Position numbers and translations under genes: made by a program. Below the pieces are notes generated by a model that was given only the letters and a program-made list of their open reading frames with translations, did not search any database and was not told where the DNA came from. A stretch of 64,000 bases of DNA from Candidula unifasciata (taxonomy: Eukaryota; Mollusca; Gastropoda; Stylommatophora; Geomitridae), in assembly GCA_905116865.2 (NCBI GenBank), contig CAJHNH020005011.1, forward strand, positions 180,727 through 244,726. Reading direction: 5' to 3'. How positions within the stretch are numbered: position 1 is the first letter of the stretch; every line of letters starts with the position of its first letter. Positions 47,395 through 57,540 of the stretch are shown one piece after another.

Positions 47395-49490
47395 GTACGC
47401 TGTCTTGTAGTGTACACTGTCTTGTAGTGTCTGCTGTCTTGTAGTGTACGTTGTCTTGTAGTGTACGTTGTCTTGTAGTGTACGCTGTCTTGTAGTGTCT
47501 GCTGTCTTGTAGTGTACGTTGTCTTGTAGTGTACGCTGTCTTGTAGTGTCTGCTGTCTTGTAGTGTCTGCTGTCTTGTAGTGTACGTTGTCTTGTAGTGT
47601 ACGCTGTCTTGTAGTGTACGTTGTCTTGTAGTGTACGTTGTCTTGTAGTGTACGTTGTCTTGTAGTGTACGTTGTCTTGTAGTGTCTGTTGTCTTGTAGT
47701 GTACGCTGTCTTGTAGTGTACGCTGTCTTGTAGTGTACGCTGTCTTGTAGTGTGCGCTGTCTTGTAGTGTACGCTGTCTTGTAGTGTACGCTGTCTTGTA
47801 GTGTCCGCTGTCTTGTAGTGTCCGCTGTCTTGTAGTGTCCGCTGTCTTGTAGTGTACGCTGTCTTGTAGTGTACGCTGTCTTGTAGTGTACGCTGTCTTG
47901 TAGTGTCTGCTGTCTTGTAGTGTACGCTGTCTTGTAGTGTCTGCTGTCTTGTAGTATACGCTGTCTTGTAGTGTACGTTGTCTTGTAGTGTACGCTGTCT
48001 TGTAGTGTACGCTGTCTTGTAGTGTCTGTTGTCTTGTAGTGTCTGTTGTCTTGTAGTGTCTGCTGTCTTGTAGTGTACGCTGTCTTGTAGTGTACGCTGT
48101 CTTGTAGTGTACGCTGTCTTGTAGTGTCTGCTGTCTTGTAGTGTACGCTGTCTTGTAGTGTACATTGTCTTGTAGTGTACGTTGTCTTGTAGTGTCCACT
48201 GTCTTGTAGTGTCCACTGTCTTGTAGTGTCTGCTGTCTTGTAGTGTCTGCTGTCTTGTAGTGTCCACTGTCTTGTAGTGTCTGTTGTCTTGTAGTGTCCG
48301 TTGTCTTGTAGTGTCCACTGTCTTGTAGTGTCTGTTGTCTTGTAGTGTCCGTTGTCTTGTAGTGTACGTTGTCTTGTAGTGTACGTTGTCTTGTAGTGTA
48401 CATTGTCTTGTAGTGTCCACTGTCTTGTAGTGTACGCTGTCTTGTAGTGTACGTTGTCTTGTAGTGTACGTTGTCTTGTAGTGTCCACTGTCTTGTAGTG
48501 TACGTTGTCTTGTAGTGTCCGTTGTCTTCTAGTGTCCGTTGTCTTGTAGTGTACGTTGTCTTGTAGTGTCTGTTGTCTTGTAGTGTACGTTGTCTTGTAG
48601 TGTACGTTGTCTTGTAGTGTACGCTGTCTTGTAGTGTACGTTGTCTTGTAGTGTCTGTTGTCTTGTAGTGTCTGTTGTCTTGTAGTGTCTGTTGTCTTGT
48701 AGTGTCTGTTGTCTTGTAGTGTACGTTGTCTTGTAGTGTACGTTGTCTTGTAGTGTACGTTGTCTTGTAGTGTACGCTGTCTTGTAGTGTCTGTTGTCTT
48801 GTAGTGTACGTTGTCTTGTAGTGTACGTTGTCTTGTAGTGTACGCTGTCTTGTAGTGTACGCTGTCTTGTAGTGTCTGTTGTCTTGTAGTGTACGTTGTC
48901 TTGTAGTGTACATTGTCTTGTAGTGTCTGCTGTCTTGTAGTGTCTGCTGTCTTGTAGTGTCCGCTGTCTTGTAGTGTCCACTGTCTTGTAGTGTCCACTG
49001 TCTTGTAGTGTCCACTGTCTTGTAGTGTCCACTGTCTTGTAGTGTCCACTGTCTTGTAGTGTCCACTGTCTTGTAGTGTCCGCTGTCTTGTAGTGTCCGC
49101 TGTCTTGTAGTGTCCGCTGTCTTGTAGTGTCCGTTGTCTTGTAGTGTCTGTTGTCTTGTAGTGTACGTTGTCTTGTAGTGTACGTTGTCTTGTAGTGTAC
49201 GTTGTCTTGTAGTGTACGTTGTCTTGTAGTGTCCACTGTCTTGTAGTGTCCGCTGTCTTGTAGTGTCCACTGTCTTGTAGTGTCCACTGTCTTGTAGTGT
49301 CCACTGTCTTGTAGTGTCCGTTGTCTTGTAGTGTCCGTTGTCTTGTAGTGTCCGTTGTCTTGTAGTGTCCGTTGTCTTGTAGTGTCCGCTGTCTTGTAGT
49401 GTCCGCTGTCTTGTAGTGTCCGCTGTCTTGTAGTGTCCGCTGTCTTGTAGTGTCCGCTGTCTTGTAGTGTCCGCTGTCTTGTGGTGTGTG
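47395..49490 (+). repeat. 17-bp minisatellite, about 123 copies
   Basis: The unit is tgtcttgtagtgtacgc, where the last four bases vary (acgc, acgt, ctgc, ccac, ccgc, ccgt). The + strand has a TAG in every unit; the minus strand lacks stops, giving open frames of more than 600 codons with a 17-residue period (51 bp, three units). It ends about 100 bp before the 49590 exon. Confidence 0.97.
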
Positions 49491-49589
49491 CTGTCTTATG
49501 TGTCAATTTTCTGTGACATCGTATGTGTAGTTTTGTACAATATTTGTTCCTGTGATTTACGCTGTGCTTATTGGCCACTGTTCCTGCAG

Positions 49590-50270
49590 GTGTTTCTTCG
49601 ACGCAGCATCCTGTCTGGAGACGAACAGCTCCATGAAGATGGTGGGGACAGCGAAGATGAGGATGACAAGCCCAAAGGTCAGGAGAAAGATGCTGACCTC
49701 TACCAGTGGCACCATGGTTCCAAGTACTGCTGTGCCAGTCTGGAGGGCATCATTGACATGGACAAGAATGAGCAGTACCTGGAGATCAAAGTTCGCTCCC
49801 CTGAAGGGGAACGTGCCAATCTTTACTACTTCCTGGAAGACTTTGTGAACATCATTGAACAGGTGGTAGAGAATGTCTGTCCTGGGCTGTGTGTGGAGCG
49901 CTACACTCTCAGCCCTTCACAGCTCCGGGACCATGGCAAGGTTGTCAGGTCCTACTCGCCCACAGAGCTGCTTCGCATGCAGCTTGACAACCGCTCATCC
50001 GTGGTGCTGAGCGGCAACCAGAAGGAGGACTTCATTGACATTGCCTGCCTGGGATCTGAGGAGATTCTAGAGACAGTAACCCTGGGCATGGACTTGCCCA
50101 TTTCTCACCTGACAATTCACACTCAGAGATTGCTGAGCCTGTTGTTGGATCCTCCAGAACCCATGGGCAAAGACTGGTGCTTGTTAGCGGTGACTCTGGG
50201 CATTAGTGATGCTCTACCATCATTTGAATGCAGAGATGGGGAGAGCCAGAGACTAAGCCCAACACAACAG
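49590..50270 (+). CDS. DAPK1: DAPK1 exon: C-terminal linker and first part of death domain
   Basis: The largest exon, 681 bp (227 codons), phase 0 both sides. It encodes VFLRRSILSGDEQ, an acidic run (EDGGDSEDEDD, about residues 16-26) where human DAPK1 has a less acidic loop, then IIEQVVENVCPGLCVERYTL, LSPSQLRDHG and LGMDLPISHLTI. It ends with LLLDPPEPMGKDWCLLAVTL, the first helix region of the death domain, and a Ser/Gln-rich tail. Human DAPK1 matches closely at LLDPPDPLGKDWCLLA. The acceptor is gttcctgcag, the donor cag/gttaga. A LINE lies about 55 bp into the following intron. Confidence 0.96.
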
Positions 50271-50320
50271 GTTAGAATGTTGTTGCTGATGTTTCGTGTT
50301 CTTGCATTGTCTTTCTTTAT

Positions 50321-50323
<3 letters not shown>

Positions 50324-50399
<76 letters not shown>

Positions 50400-52406
50400 G
50401 GGTTATCCTCATTGCACTCCAGACATGTCCATAGGTGCTCAGATCCTCCCCTCAGTATGAACCCCAACGTCCGATGGCTAATAGTACCAGTTCTATGTTG
50501 ATTAACAAGTCTTCTGACGTGTCCGGTGTGCGTCTCGTATTTTGCTGTGCCGATCTTAATTCCCAAGTCTGCCATTCTGGTGAGTGATGTGGATTCACAG
50601 CCACCAAAGTCCTCTATCCTTCCCATTTCTCTGAGGGCATTGATAATATCAGCATGATCCATAGGCTGACCGTCGGTAGTGATAGCGGATCCAGCCAACA
50701 TGTCAGCTCTTTCATTTCCATCGACGCCTGCATGTCCCGGAACAAAATTAAAGGTGACTCCACGAACAGTGGACTTCTGTAATGATTCAAGCCATTGTCT
50801 TCGCACTGAACCTGCCTGAACCTTCCGGATCATACTCATTGAATCACTGAGTATACACACGCGGGTGTATTTTTGTGTTTCAAGCCAGGCAAGCGCTTGT
50901 GTCACTGCCATCACCTCCATCGCCATGCTGCTGGTTGTCATGGAGAAGGCACCGTTGGCTTCTTTGACTGTTCTGCCCGCTGAGCGTGCTGTAAATGCCC
51001 ATGCGCTTCTTCTTTGGCGTATAACGGATCCATCTGTATAGATTATTGCATCTGCTTCGTCTGAATTTTCACCGATGAGAGCGTTGACCTCTGCATTAAC
51101 AGCAACAGGATTCTCTTCTCTACATCGCCTGTTGAGTGTGACAATACAGGAAAATGTACAAATAAACGCCTGAGGCACAGGTATCCATTCTGCACCAGGT
51201 ATGATGTCGGTTAGGCTGCATATTTGCCTAATATCTTCTTCTGCCCGACCTAGCCACGATTTCCCCCTCTTCAGTCTGTCGCCCTTTTCACTAAAAAGCG
51301 CTTGATGCAGTGGGTGTTTCTTATCAGCGCATATTTTGAGATATGCCCGAGCCCTCCACATCCTGATCCTTTGGTTCATTGTTGGAAAGTCAAGTAGATA
51401 CCTCATTGCTCCACAGGATGTGTCTCTAGTGCATCCCAAAATAATGCGCATGGCTTCATTTTGCACCTTTTCGAGTCGTTCAATCTGGGTAGCACTGACA
51501 GTGAGGATGGCCAGAGCGTATTCAATGGGGGAAAGGACCTGACCGTAGAATAGAAGTATTAGTAGTCTTTGCTCAATATTGGAAGCAGCCATAATCCTCA
51601 TTGCAGATAGACTTTTGCGTGCTTTTGTTATCACATGGTCAACGTGTTCCCTGAATGACAAGCTGCGATCGAACCTCACCCCGAGAAACGTCATAACGTT
51701 GGTTCTGATCAATACATTATCACGCATTTTCACTTCTGGTAAGTCCGACTTGACAATGTGATTGTTCAAAGAGAACCATGACACTGATGCCTTCGAAGGA
51801 TTGACATAGGCATTGGAACCATCACACCAGGCGGCAATTCGATCGAGTTCTTTGTGCATAGTGCTGGCGATCTCCTGTCTATCAAGCCCTCGTCGATAAA
51901 TCAAAATGTCATCAGCAAATGACAAAGTCCTTCCCTTTCCATTCAACTGCTGCTCAGTGACCATCACCGTATAAACGTTGAATAAGACTGGTGAAAGCGG
52001 TGATCCCTGTGGCAAGCCTGGACATATCGTTTGTGGTTCTGAGGACCAGCTACCACATCTTAGTACAATCTTTCTCTGGAACAGGACCGCAGCAATCCAG
52101 CGGATCAGAATAGGATTAACTTCTAGTTTAAGCAGTAATTGCATTAAATAATCGTATGGTACTTTATTGTAGGCATCTTCTAAGTCCAACACTGCCGCAC
52201 ATCTCTTCTTTAATCTGAAATCCCTCGTACACATCGTAGGCGAAAACTGCAGCATTGAACCATGTCTCTTTATTTAACCTGTACCCTCCAAGTGTTGGTG
52301 GGAACTTATCATGTAGTTCCAAGTAGGTGGTCAATCTTTGTGCGACAATTTTTTCCAAACGTTTGTGTTGTGAGGCTATTCTTCGTGGGCAACATTTGAT
52401 ATTATC
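50324..52406 (-). mobile_element. 5'-truncated non-LTR (LINE) retrotransposon, I-group-like, with RT and RNase H
   Basis: The element lies antisense to DAPK1. Its ends are defined by the direct repeat tctttatgt at 50315-50323 and 52407-52415 and, at its 3' end, an (AACT)n tail (TTAG on the + strand, about 50324-50398). It carries reverse transcriptase followed by RNase H and no endonuclease, so the 5' part is missing. RNase H after RT is typical of the I, R1, LOA, Ingi and Tad groups; the exact clade is open. Confidence 0.9.
50390..52403 (-). pseudogene. LINE ORF2 fragment: reverse transcriptase and RNase H, one frameshift
   Basis: The main frame (52255 to 50390, 621 codons) has RT motif A (LDLEDAYNKV), PGLPQGSPLSPVLFN and the catalytic FADD at about residues 113-116. 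A thumb-like and a variable region follow. At about 403-525 comes an RNase H domain with YTDGS, MEVMA, LSDSMS and PGHAGVDGNERAD, so all acidic residues are kept. The upstream part (RLEKIVAQRLTTYLEL, then TLGGYRLNKETWFNAAVFAY) is in another frame, separated by a frameshift near 52215. The stop codon is a TAA inside the tail repeat. Without endonuclease it cannot be autonomous. Confidence 0.88.
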
Positions 52407-52415
52407 TCTTTATGT

Positions 52416-52980
52416 ATGATCATTTATACGCCGTATGGCAAGTCAGAGAGGTGCATTAGCTAGCCCTCTTACATCAGTCTGTTGGCTCATGTGATTGAAT
52501 CTCCCTTAAGCCCAGCATTGTTTTAAAAAAAAGTTTGGGATGGTTGTGCCAAATCCAGCGTGACACCTGGTTTCAGGTATTTTGAAAAAATAATCTTTAT
52601 AGCCATTTAAGACTTCTGCCATTTAGTAAAGGTTTAATTTTTTACAAGGGTATTATTTATTCATAACATTTTATCTCAAAATACTTTAAACCACTTTTTC
52701 CAGTTGATTAAATCCAATCCTATAAATAGCAAGCGACTAAGTTTGTCTCATTTGCTTACAACTAGAATAGAATAGACTTATATGAAACAAATGTAGCATA
52801 TTATGCTGCTGATTTATGGAACTATCTTCCACTTGATCTGAAAAATACAAGGAGTTCCTCCTATTAAATTTAAGCGCAGACTTTTCCAGTTCATAATTAC
52901 AAGCAGTTATATGCCACCTAAAATTTAATTAGTAATCCATATTGCATTATCAGTTTACAATTAAATAAGGAGTGTATGAT
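52416..52980. other. Unique AT-rich intron sequence, nothing recognised
   Basis: About 560 bp between the LINE and a TG-rich region, without repeats or coding signal. Confidence 0.5.
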
Positions 52981-52984
52981 TTGT

Positions 52985-54037
52985 ACATATGCGTGTATGT
53001 GTGACATGTAAATATGTGGTGTGTATGTGTTGGCGTGCTTGTGTATGTATGAGTGTGTATATCATTAATTTTATGAGTTGTATGTGTGTGTGCCTGTGTG
53101 TATGCATGTGTGTGACAGTGTGTGTGTCTGTAGGCTTGTGCATCTATGTGTGGATGTGTCTCAGTGTTTTTGAGATATGTGTCTGTCTGTGTGTGCCTGC
53201 ATATGTGTGTGTGTGTGTGTGTGCGCACCTTGTCTGTGTGTGTGTCTGCGTAAGTGTCTGCGTGATTGTTTTCTCTGTGTATATGTGTGTGTCTGTGACT
53301 ATATGTCTGCCTGTGTCTATATGTCTGTGTCTGTCTATCTGTGTGTGTCTATATGTCTGTGTTTATGTCTGCGTGTATAAGTCTGTGTGTATTTGTGTGT
53401 GTCTGTGTTTTTGTGTGTGTCTGTGTATGTGTTTGTTTGTGTGTATGTGTGCATTTGTGTGTTTGTGTGTGTCTGCATGTTTGTCTGTGAGTTTGTGTGT
53501 GTCTGTGAGTGGGTGTGTCTACATGTATGTGTCTGTTTGTGTGTGTCTTTGTTGTGTTTGTATGTGAGTCTGAATGTGTGTATGTGTCTGCATGAGTGTC
53601 TTGATGTGTCTGTGTGTATATGTCTGTGTGTATGTGTCTGCATGTGTTTGTGTTAGCAGGCATGTGTTTGTATGTGTGTGTCTGAGTGTGTACATCTGCG
53701 TGTGTTCCTGTATGTTGTGTCTGTGTGTGTGTGTGTGTATCTGTCTCTGTGTGTGTCTGCCTGTGTTTGTGTCTGCCGGTGTGTGTGTTTGTATGTGTGT
53801 GTGTTTGCATGTCGGCATCTGTGTGTGTGCCTGTGTGTTGTGTGTATCTGTGTGTGTGTCTGCATCTGTTTGTGCATATGTGTTTGTGAGTATTTTTCTC
53901 TGTGTCTGTGGGTGTGTGTGTGAGTCTGTTTGTGTCTGTGAGTATCTGTATGTCTGTGTTAGTGTGTCTGTGTGTGTGTTTGTGTGTGTGTTTCTGTGGG
54001 TGTGTGTGTGTGTGCATGTAGGTGTGTATATATGTGG

Positions 54038-54108
<71 letters not shown>

Positions 54109-54140
54109 TGTTTAAGTAGGTGTGTGTGTGTGTGCATTTT
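52985..54140 (+). repeat. TG-rich degenerate microsatellite with (TA)n core
   Basis: More than 1 kb of tgtgtgtctgtgtatg-like sequence with irregular interruptions is followed by about 31 TA dinucleotides at 54043-54104 and a short TG run. Open frames of Cys/Val (+) or His/Thr (-) here are by-products. Confidence 0.93.
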
Positions 54141-54164
54141 ACCACCAATGCTTTAATATTTTTT

Positions 54165-54590
54165 CTTGTGCCGTAGTCAAAGCTTCAGTATTCTACAAAT
54201 GATTTCTTGCCATAGTCAAAGCTTCAGTATTCTACAAATGATTTCTTGCCGTAGTCAAAGCTTCAGTATTCTACAAATGATTTCTTGCCATAGTCAAAGC
54301 TTCAGTATTCTACAAATTATTTCTTGCCGTAGTCAAAGCTTCAGTATTCTACAGATGATTTCTTGCCATAGTCAAAGCTTCAGTATTCTACAAATTATTT
54401 CTTGCCGTAGTCAAAGCTTCAGTATTCTACAGATGATTTCTTGCCGTAGTCAAAGCTTCAGTATTCTACAGATGATTTCTTGCCGTAGTCAAAGCTTCAG
54501 TATTCTACAGATGATTTCTTGCCATAGTCAAAGCTTCAGTATTCTACAGATGATTTCTTGCCATAGTCAAAGCTTCAGTATTCTACAGAT
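54165..54590 (+). repeat. 39-bp minisatellite, 11 copies
   Basis: The unit is cttgccatagtcaaagcttc plus agtattctacaaatgattt. Some copies have ctacagatg. It is the last large array before the terminal exon. Confidence 0.92.
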
Positions 54591-54754
54591 GTGTCCAAGT
54601 AAAACTTGTTCTGTGAACGAGCTGCTGTCACTGGAAGCAGCAGGTTTGAATACAGGAATGCCTACCTATTGTTTGTAGTCTTTGTGTTGTCTAGTGTGCA
54701 TCGGTCCTATATTTATTGAGCCTACTGCACCCCTTTAAATAAAAACATAGTTAC

Positions 54755-54850
54755 ACACACACACACTTTGTAACATTAGGGACACACTTTGTAACATTAG
54801 GGACACACTTTGTAGCATTAGTGGCACACTTTGTAGCATTAGTGGCACGC
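54755..54850 (+). repeat. 21-bp repeat, four copies
   Basis: Units are variants of cacactttgtaacattaggg, about 40 bp before the terminal exon's acceptor. Confidence 0.8.
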
Positions 54851-54891
54851 TTATTTCTCAGTAAAATAGTTGTTGTTTTCTTGCCTGCCAG

Positions 54892-55107
54892 GTGCTTAGT
54901 GAGTGGACCAAACGACACCCAGACGCTTCCATTCGCCAGCTTGTATACAAACTGAAAGAAATCAGTCGACATGATGCAGTGGAAGCCATCTTGCGAACAG
55001 GCCCTCCTTTCAAAGTGCTTTCATTCGAAGACCAGATGACAGATGGCAGTGCTGGGACACATGGGACAAATGCATCCACGAACACACTTTCCAATTTATC
55101 CAGATGA
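54892..55107 (+). CDS. DAPK1: DAPK1 terminal exon: death domain end and C-terminus
   Basis: The last coding exon, 71 codons and a TGA at 55105-55107, entered in phase 0 from ttgcctgccag. It encodes VLSEWTKRHPDASIRQLVYK, the remaining death-domain helices with RHDAVEAIL, and a Ser/Thr-rich tail ending NTLSNLSR. Human DAPK1 has LLREWTTYPESTVGTLLSKL, RRDAADFLL and a tail ending ISSVVSR. The death domain is thus split by an intron of about 4.6 kb. The last part of the exon is the first of three imperfect tandem copies that continue into the 3' UTR. Confidence 0.95.
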   Translation: MLSEWTKRHPDASIRQLVYKLKEISRHDAVEAILRTGPPFKVLSFEDQMTDGSAGTHGTNASTNTLSNLSR

Positions 55108-55244
55108 CAGATGGCAATGCCAGGACACAAGGGACAAAGACATCCACAAATCCATAAACACTCTCAGCAGTTTGTCCAGACGACAGGTGGCAGTACCAGG
55201 ACCCATAGGGTGAACACGTCTACAGACACACTGCTGATTGTATC
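55033..55244 (+). repeat. Three tandem copies of the DAPK1 C-terminal segment, spanning the stop codon
   Basis: Three imperfect copies start with cagatgacagatggcagtgc (55033), cagatgacagatggcaatgc (55101) and cagacgacaggtggcagtac (55177). They are 68, 76 and 68 bp long. The first codes for the protein C-terminus. Because 68 is not a multiple of three, the start of copy two is read in another frame and supplies the TGA. Copies two and three are 3' UTR. Confidence 0.8.
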
Positions 55245-55500
55245 CAGGTGATAGTTTCCTCAGGTGTTTCTATTGTGATATCATCTCAGTCTGTTTTCTG
55301 GTGTCAGCTCATTTCCTTACAGATATAACATTGTGTGATAATACGTAAATATTTATGGATTTAATATTTGCAGTAATAATCTACTGGTATGTTTGGGACC
55401 TGGAATGCAGAGATGGCTGAAATATTAACACATATGTTTGCAGAATGGTGGTGTCTTTGGACGGAATTAATGGTCATTCCTATCTGCTGCTTAAATCGGG
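55108..55500 (+). other. 3' UTR of DAPK1 (end not determined)
   Basis: Non-coding sequence follows the stop. The first part (to 55244) is two more copies of the C-terminal coding segment; the rest is AT-rich unique sequence up to the 46-bp array. No AATAAA is seen close to the stop. The first clear one is at 56568-56573, 1.46 kb downstream beyond two minisatellites, so the transcript end cannot be placed from sequence alone. Confidence 0.45.
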
Positions 55501-56160
55501 CCTTTAGGTTGTGCTTCTGCATTGTTAGTAGACCTGTTGATCATCTGATCATCATTGTGCTTCTGCATTGTTAGTAGACCTGTTGATCATCTGATCATCA
55601 TTGTGCTTCTGCATTGTTAGTAGACCTGTTGATCATCTGATCATCATTGTGCTTCTGCATTGTTAGTAGACCTGTTGATCATCTGATCATCATTGTGCTT
55701 ATGCATTGTTAGTAGACCTGTTGATCATCTGATCATCATTGTGCTTCTGCATTGTTAGTAGACCTGTTGATCATCTGATCATCATTGTGCTTCTGCATTG
55801 TTAGTAGACCTGTTGATCATCTGATCATCATTGTGCTTCTGCATTGTTAGTAGACCTGTTGATCATCTGATCATCATTGTGCTTCTGCATTGTTAGTAGA
55901 CCTGTTGATCATCTGATCATCATTGTGCTTCTGCATTGTTAGTAGACCTGTTGATCATCTGATCATCATTGTGCTTCTGCATTGTTAGTAGACCTGTTGA
56001 TCATCTGATCATCATTGTGCTTCTGCATTGTTAGTAGACCTGTTGATCATCTGATCATCATTGTGCTTCTGCATTGTTAGTAGACCTGTTGATCATCTGA
56101 TCATCATTGTGCTTCTGCATTGTTAGTAGACCTGTTGATCATCTGATCATCATTGTGCTT
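55500..56160 (+). repeat. 46-bp minisatellite, about 14 nearly identical copies
   Basis: The unit is gttagtagacctgttgatca, tctgatcatcattgtgcttc and tgcatt. It contains the palindromic core tgatcatctgatcatca. It lies downstream of the DAPK1 stop. Confidence 0.93.
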
Positions 56161-56217
56161 TCCCTGAAGCAGGTTCCATGGCTGATCTAGTTTTCTGAGT
56201 TCCTCTTGTGGGTTCCT

Positions 56218-56235
56218 GCCCCCCCCCCCCCCCTA
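56218..56235 (+). repeat. Poly-C tract
   Basis: An uninterrupted run of about 16 C, between the 46-bp and 22-bp arrays. Confidence 0.9.
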
Positions 56236-56307
56236 ACCTCTCAACAAGCCTGGCACAGGAGGCAACTAATTAGGGGTGTTTCCTTCCACCTGGAGGCAAG
56301 GAACTGA

Positions 56308-56510
56308 CATATAAGCCAGATCTGTGAAACATATAAGCCAGATCTGTGAAACATATAAGCCAGATCTGTGAAACATATAAGCCAGATCTGTGAAACATAT
56401 AAGCCAGATCTGTGAAACATTTAAGCCAGATCTGTGAAACATATAAGCCAGGTCTGTGAAACATATAAGCCAGATCTGTGAAACATATAAGCCAGATCTG
56501 TGAAACAGCA
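56308..56510 (+). repeat. 22-bp minisatellite, nine copies
   Basis: The unit is acatataagccagatctgtg plus aa. Confidence 0.92.
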
Positions 56511-56567
56511 GGCTTTTACTCCATATACAGCCGGCACCATCATCATGAAAACTCTTCATCGGCTGCT

Positions 56568-56573
56568 AATAAA
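56568..56573 (+). promoter_or_regulatory. Candidate polyadenylation signal AATAAA
   Basis: This is the first canonical AATAAA after the DAPK1 stop, 1.46 kb downstream. Whether it is used is unknown, since no processed transcript can be seen. Confidence 0.25.
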
Positions 56574-56789
56574 GAGGACGGAGCGCGTGTGCGAATGTCC
56601 TGAGTCAGTGGTGTGTCATTATTAATTGATTGATTTATGTATTCATTCATTCATCCATATGTGCCTGTGAACATCTACAGTGCTAATCTATATAATGTCA
56701 TTCACAAGCAGCCAACTAGTAGGGATTAAAGACAGCAGGGCTCTAACAGGCTGGAGAAACAAATGATTAGGCCTGGTTCTGTGGCTGGA

Positions 56790-57000
56790 GCACTAGATGT
56801 TGGTCCAGTACTAGATATTGCTCCAGTTCTATATGTCTACTCCAGCACTAGATGTTGCTGCAGCACTTGATGTTGCTCCAGCTCTAGATATTGCTCCAGA
56901 ACTAGATGTTGCTCCAAAACTAGATGTTGCTCCAGCAGTAGATGTTGCTGGCGTACTAGATGTTGCTCCAGCACTAAATGTTGCTCCAGCACTGGATGTG
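56790..57000 (+). repeat. About 18-bp degenerate repeat
   Basis: Variants of actagatgttgctccagc are repeated about 11 times. Confidence 0.8.
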
Positions 57001-57061
57001 TGCAGACTCAGCAGTTGCACTCACTTCTGAACAAGCTTTTCTGTCTTAGAAGATCGAGACA

Positions 57062-57540
57062 TACAGTCTCACTAGACCAGCACCAAACTCCAAACTGTGG
57101 GGGAGTACAGTCTCACTAGACCAGCACCAAACTCTAAACTGTGGGCAAGTACAGTCTCACTAGACCAGCACCAAACTCTAAACTGTGGGGGAGTACAGTC
57201 TCACTAGACCAGCACCAAACTCTAAACTGTGGGCAAGTACAGTCTCACTAGACCAGCACCAAACTCTAAACTGTGGGGGAGTACAGTCTCACTAGACCAG
57301 CACCAAACTCTAAACTGTGGGCAAGTACAGTCTCACTAGACCAGCACCAAACTCCAAACTGTGGGGGAGTACAGTCTCACTAGACCAGCACCAAACTCCA
57401 AACTGTGGGGGAGTACAGTCTCACTAGACCAGCACCAAAATCCAAACTGTGGGGGAGTACAGTCTCACTAGACCAGCACCAAACTCTAAACTGTGGGCAA
57501 GTACAGTCTCACTAGACCAGCACCAAACTCCAAACTGTGG
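57062..57540 (+). repeat. 43-bp minisatellite, 11 copies, partly 86-bp dimers
   Basis: The unit contains gtacagtctcactagaccag and caccaaactctaaactgtgg. The spacer alternates gggga and gcaa in the left half. Confidence 0.9.

Larger units (their letters stand above)
13827..55107 (+). other. DAPK1: DAPK1-type death-associated protein kinase gene, 3' portion (13 exons)
   Basis: Thirteen exons with AG acceptors and GT donors join without a frame break into 869 codons plus a stop. The domain order is ankyrin repeats, Roc GTPase-like domain, COR/linker and death domain, which is the architecture of DAPK1, a calmodulin-regulated Ser/Thr kinase of cell death and autophagy. From recollection, human DAPK1 shares local matches with it: RIKLKLFG before the P-loop, QVVLVATHAD, NPLASEEDL, VYGGVRI and LLDPPDPLGKDWCLLA. 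DAPK2 and DAPK3 lack ankyrin, Roc and death domains, which excludes them. The kinase domain and first ankyrin repeats lie before the window. Introns range from about 1.2 to 7.8 kb and are mostly tandem arrays. Family assignment is secure; orthology to DAPK1 is inferred from architecture. Confidence 0.95.

Noticed and set aside
47329..49578. Four overlapping minus-strand open frames of 350-640 codons (HYKTTDTTRQ-type)
   Set aside because: These are by-products of the 17-bp unit read in three phases. They are antisense and intronic, and have no start context or domain.
50324..50398. Telomere-like (TTAG)n stretch
   Set aside because: The unit is TTAG, not TTAGGG or TTAGG, and it is the 3' tail of the antisense LINE.
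52950..54148. Cys/Val-rich and His/Thr-rich frames on both strands
   Set aside because: They are low-complexity TG/CA translations.
54735..54742. aaataaaa as a polyadenylation signal for DAPK1
   Set aside because: It lies before the terminal exon, whose death-domain sequence is clearly needed. Use as an intronic signal cannot be excluded but has no support.
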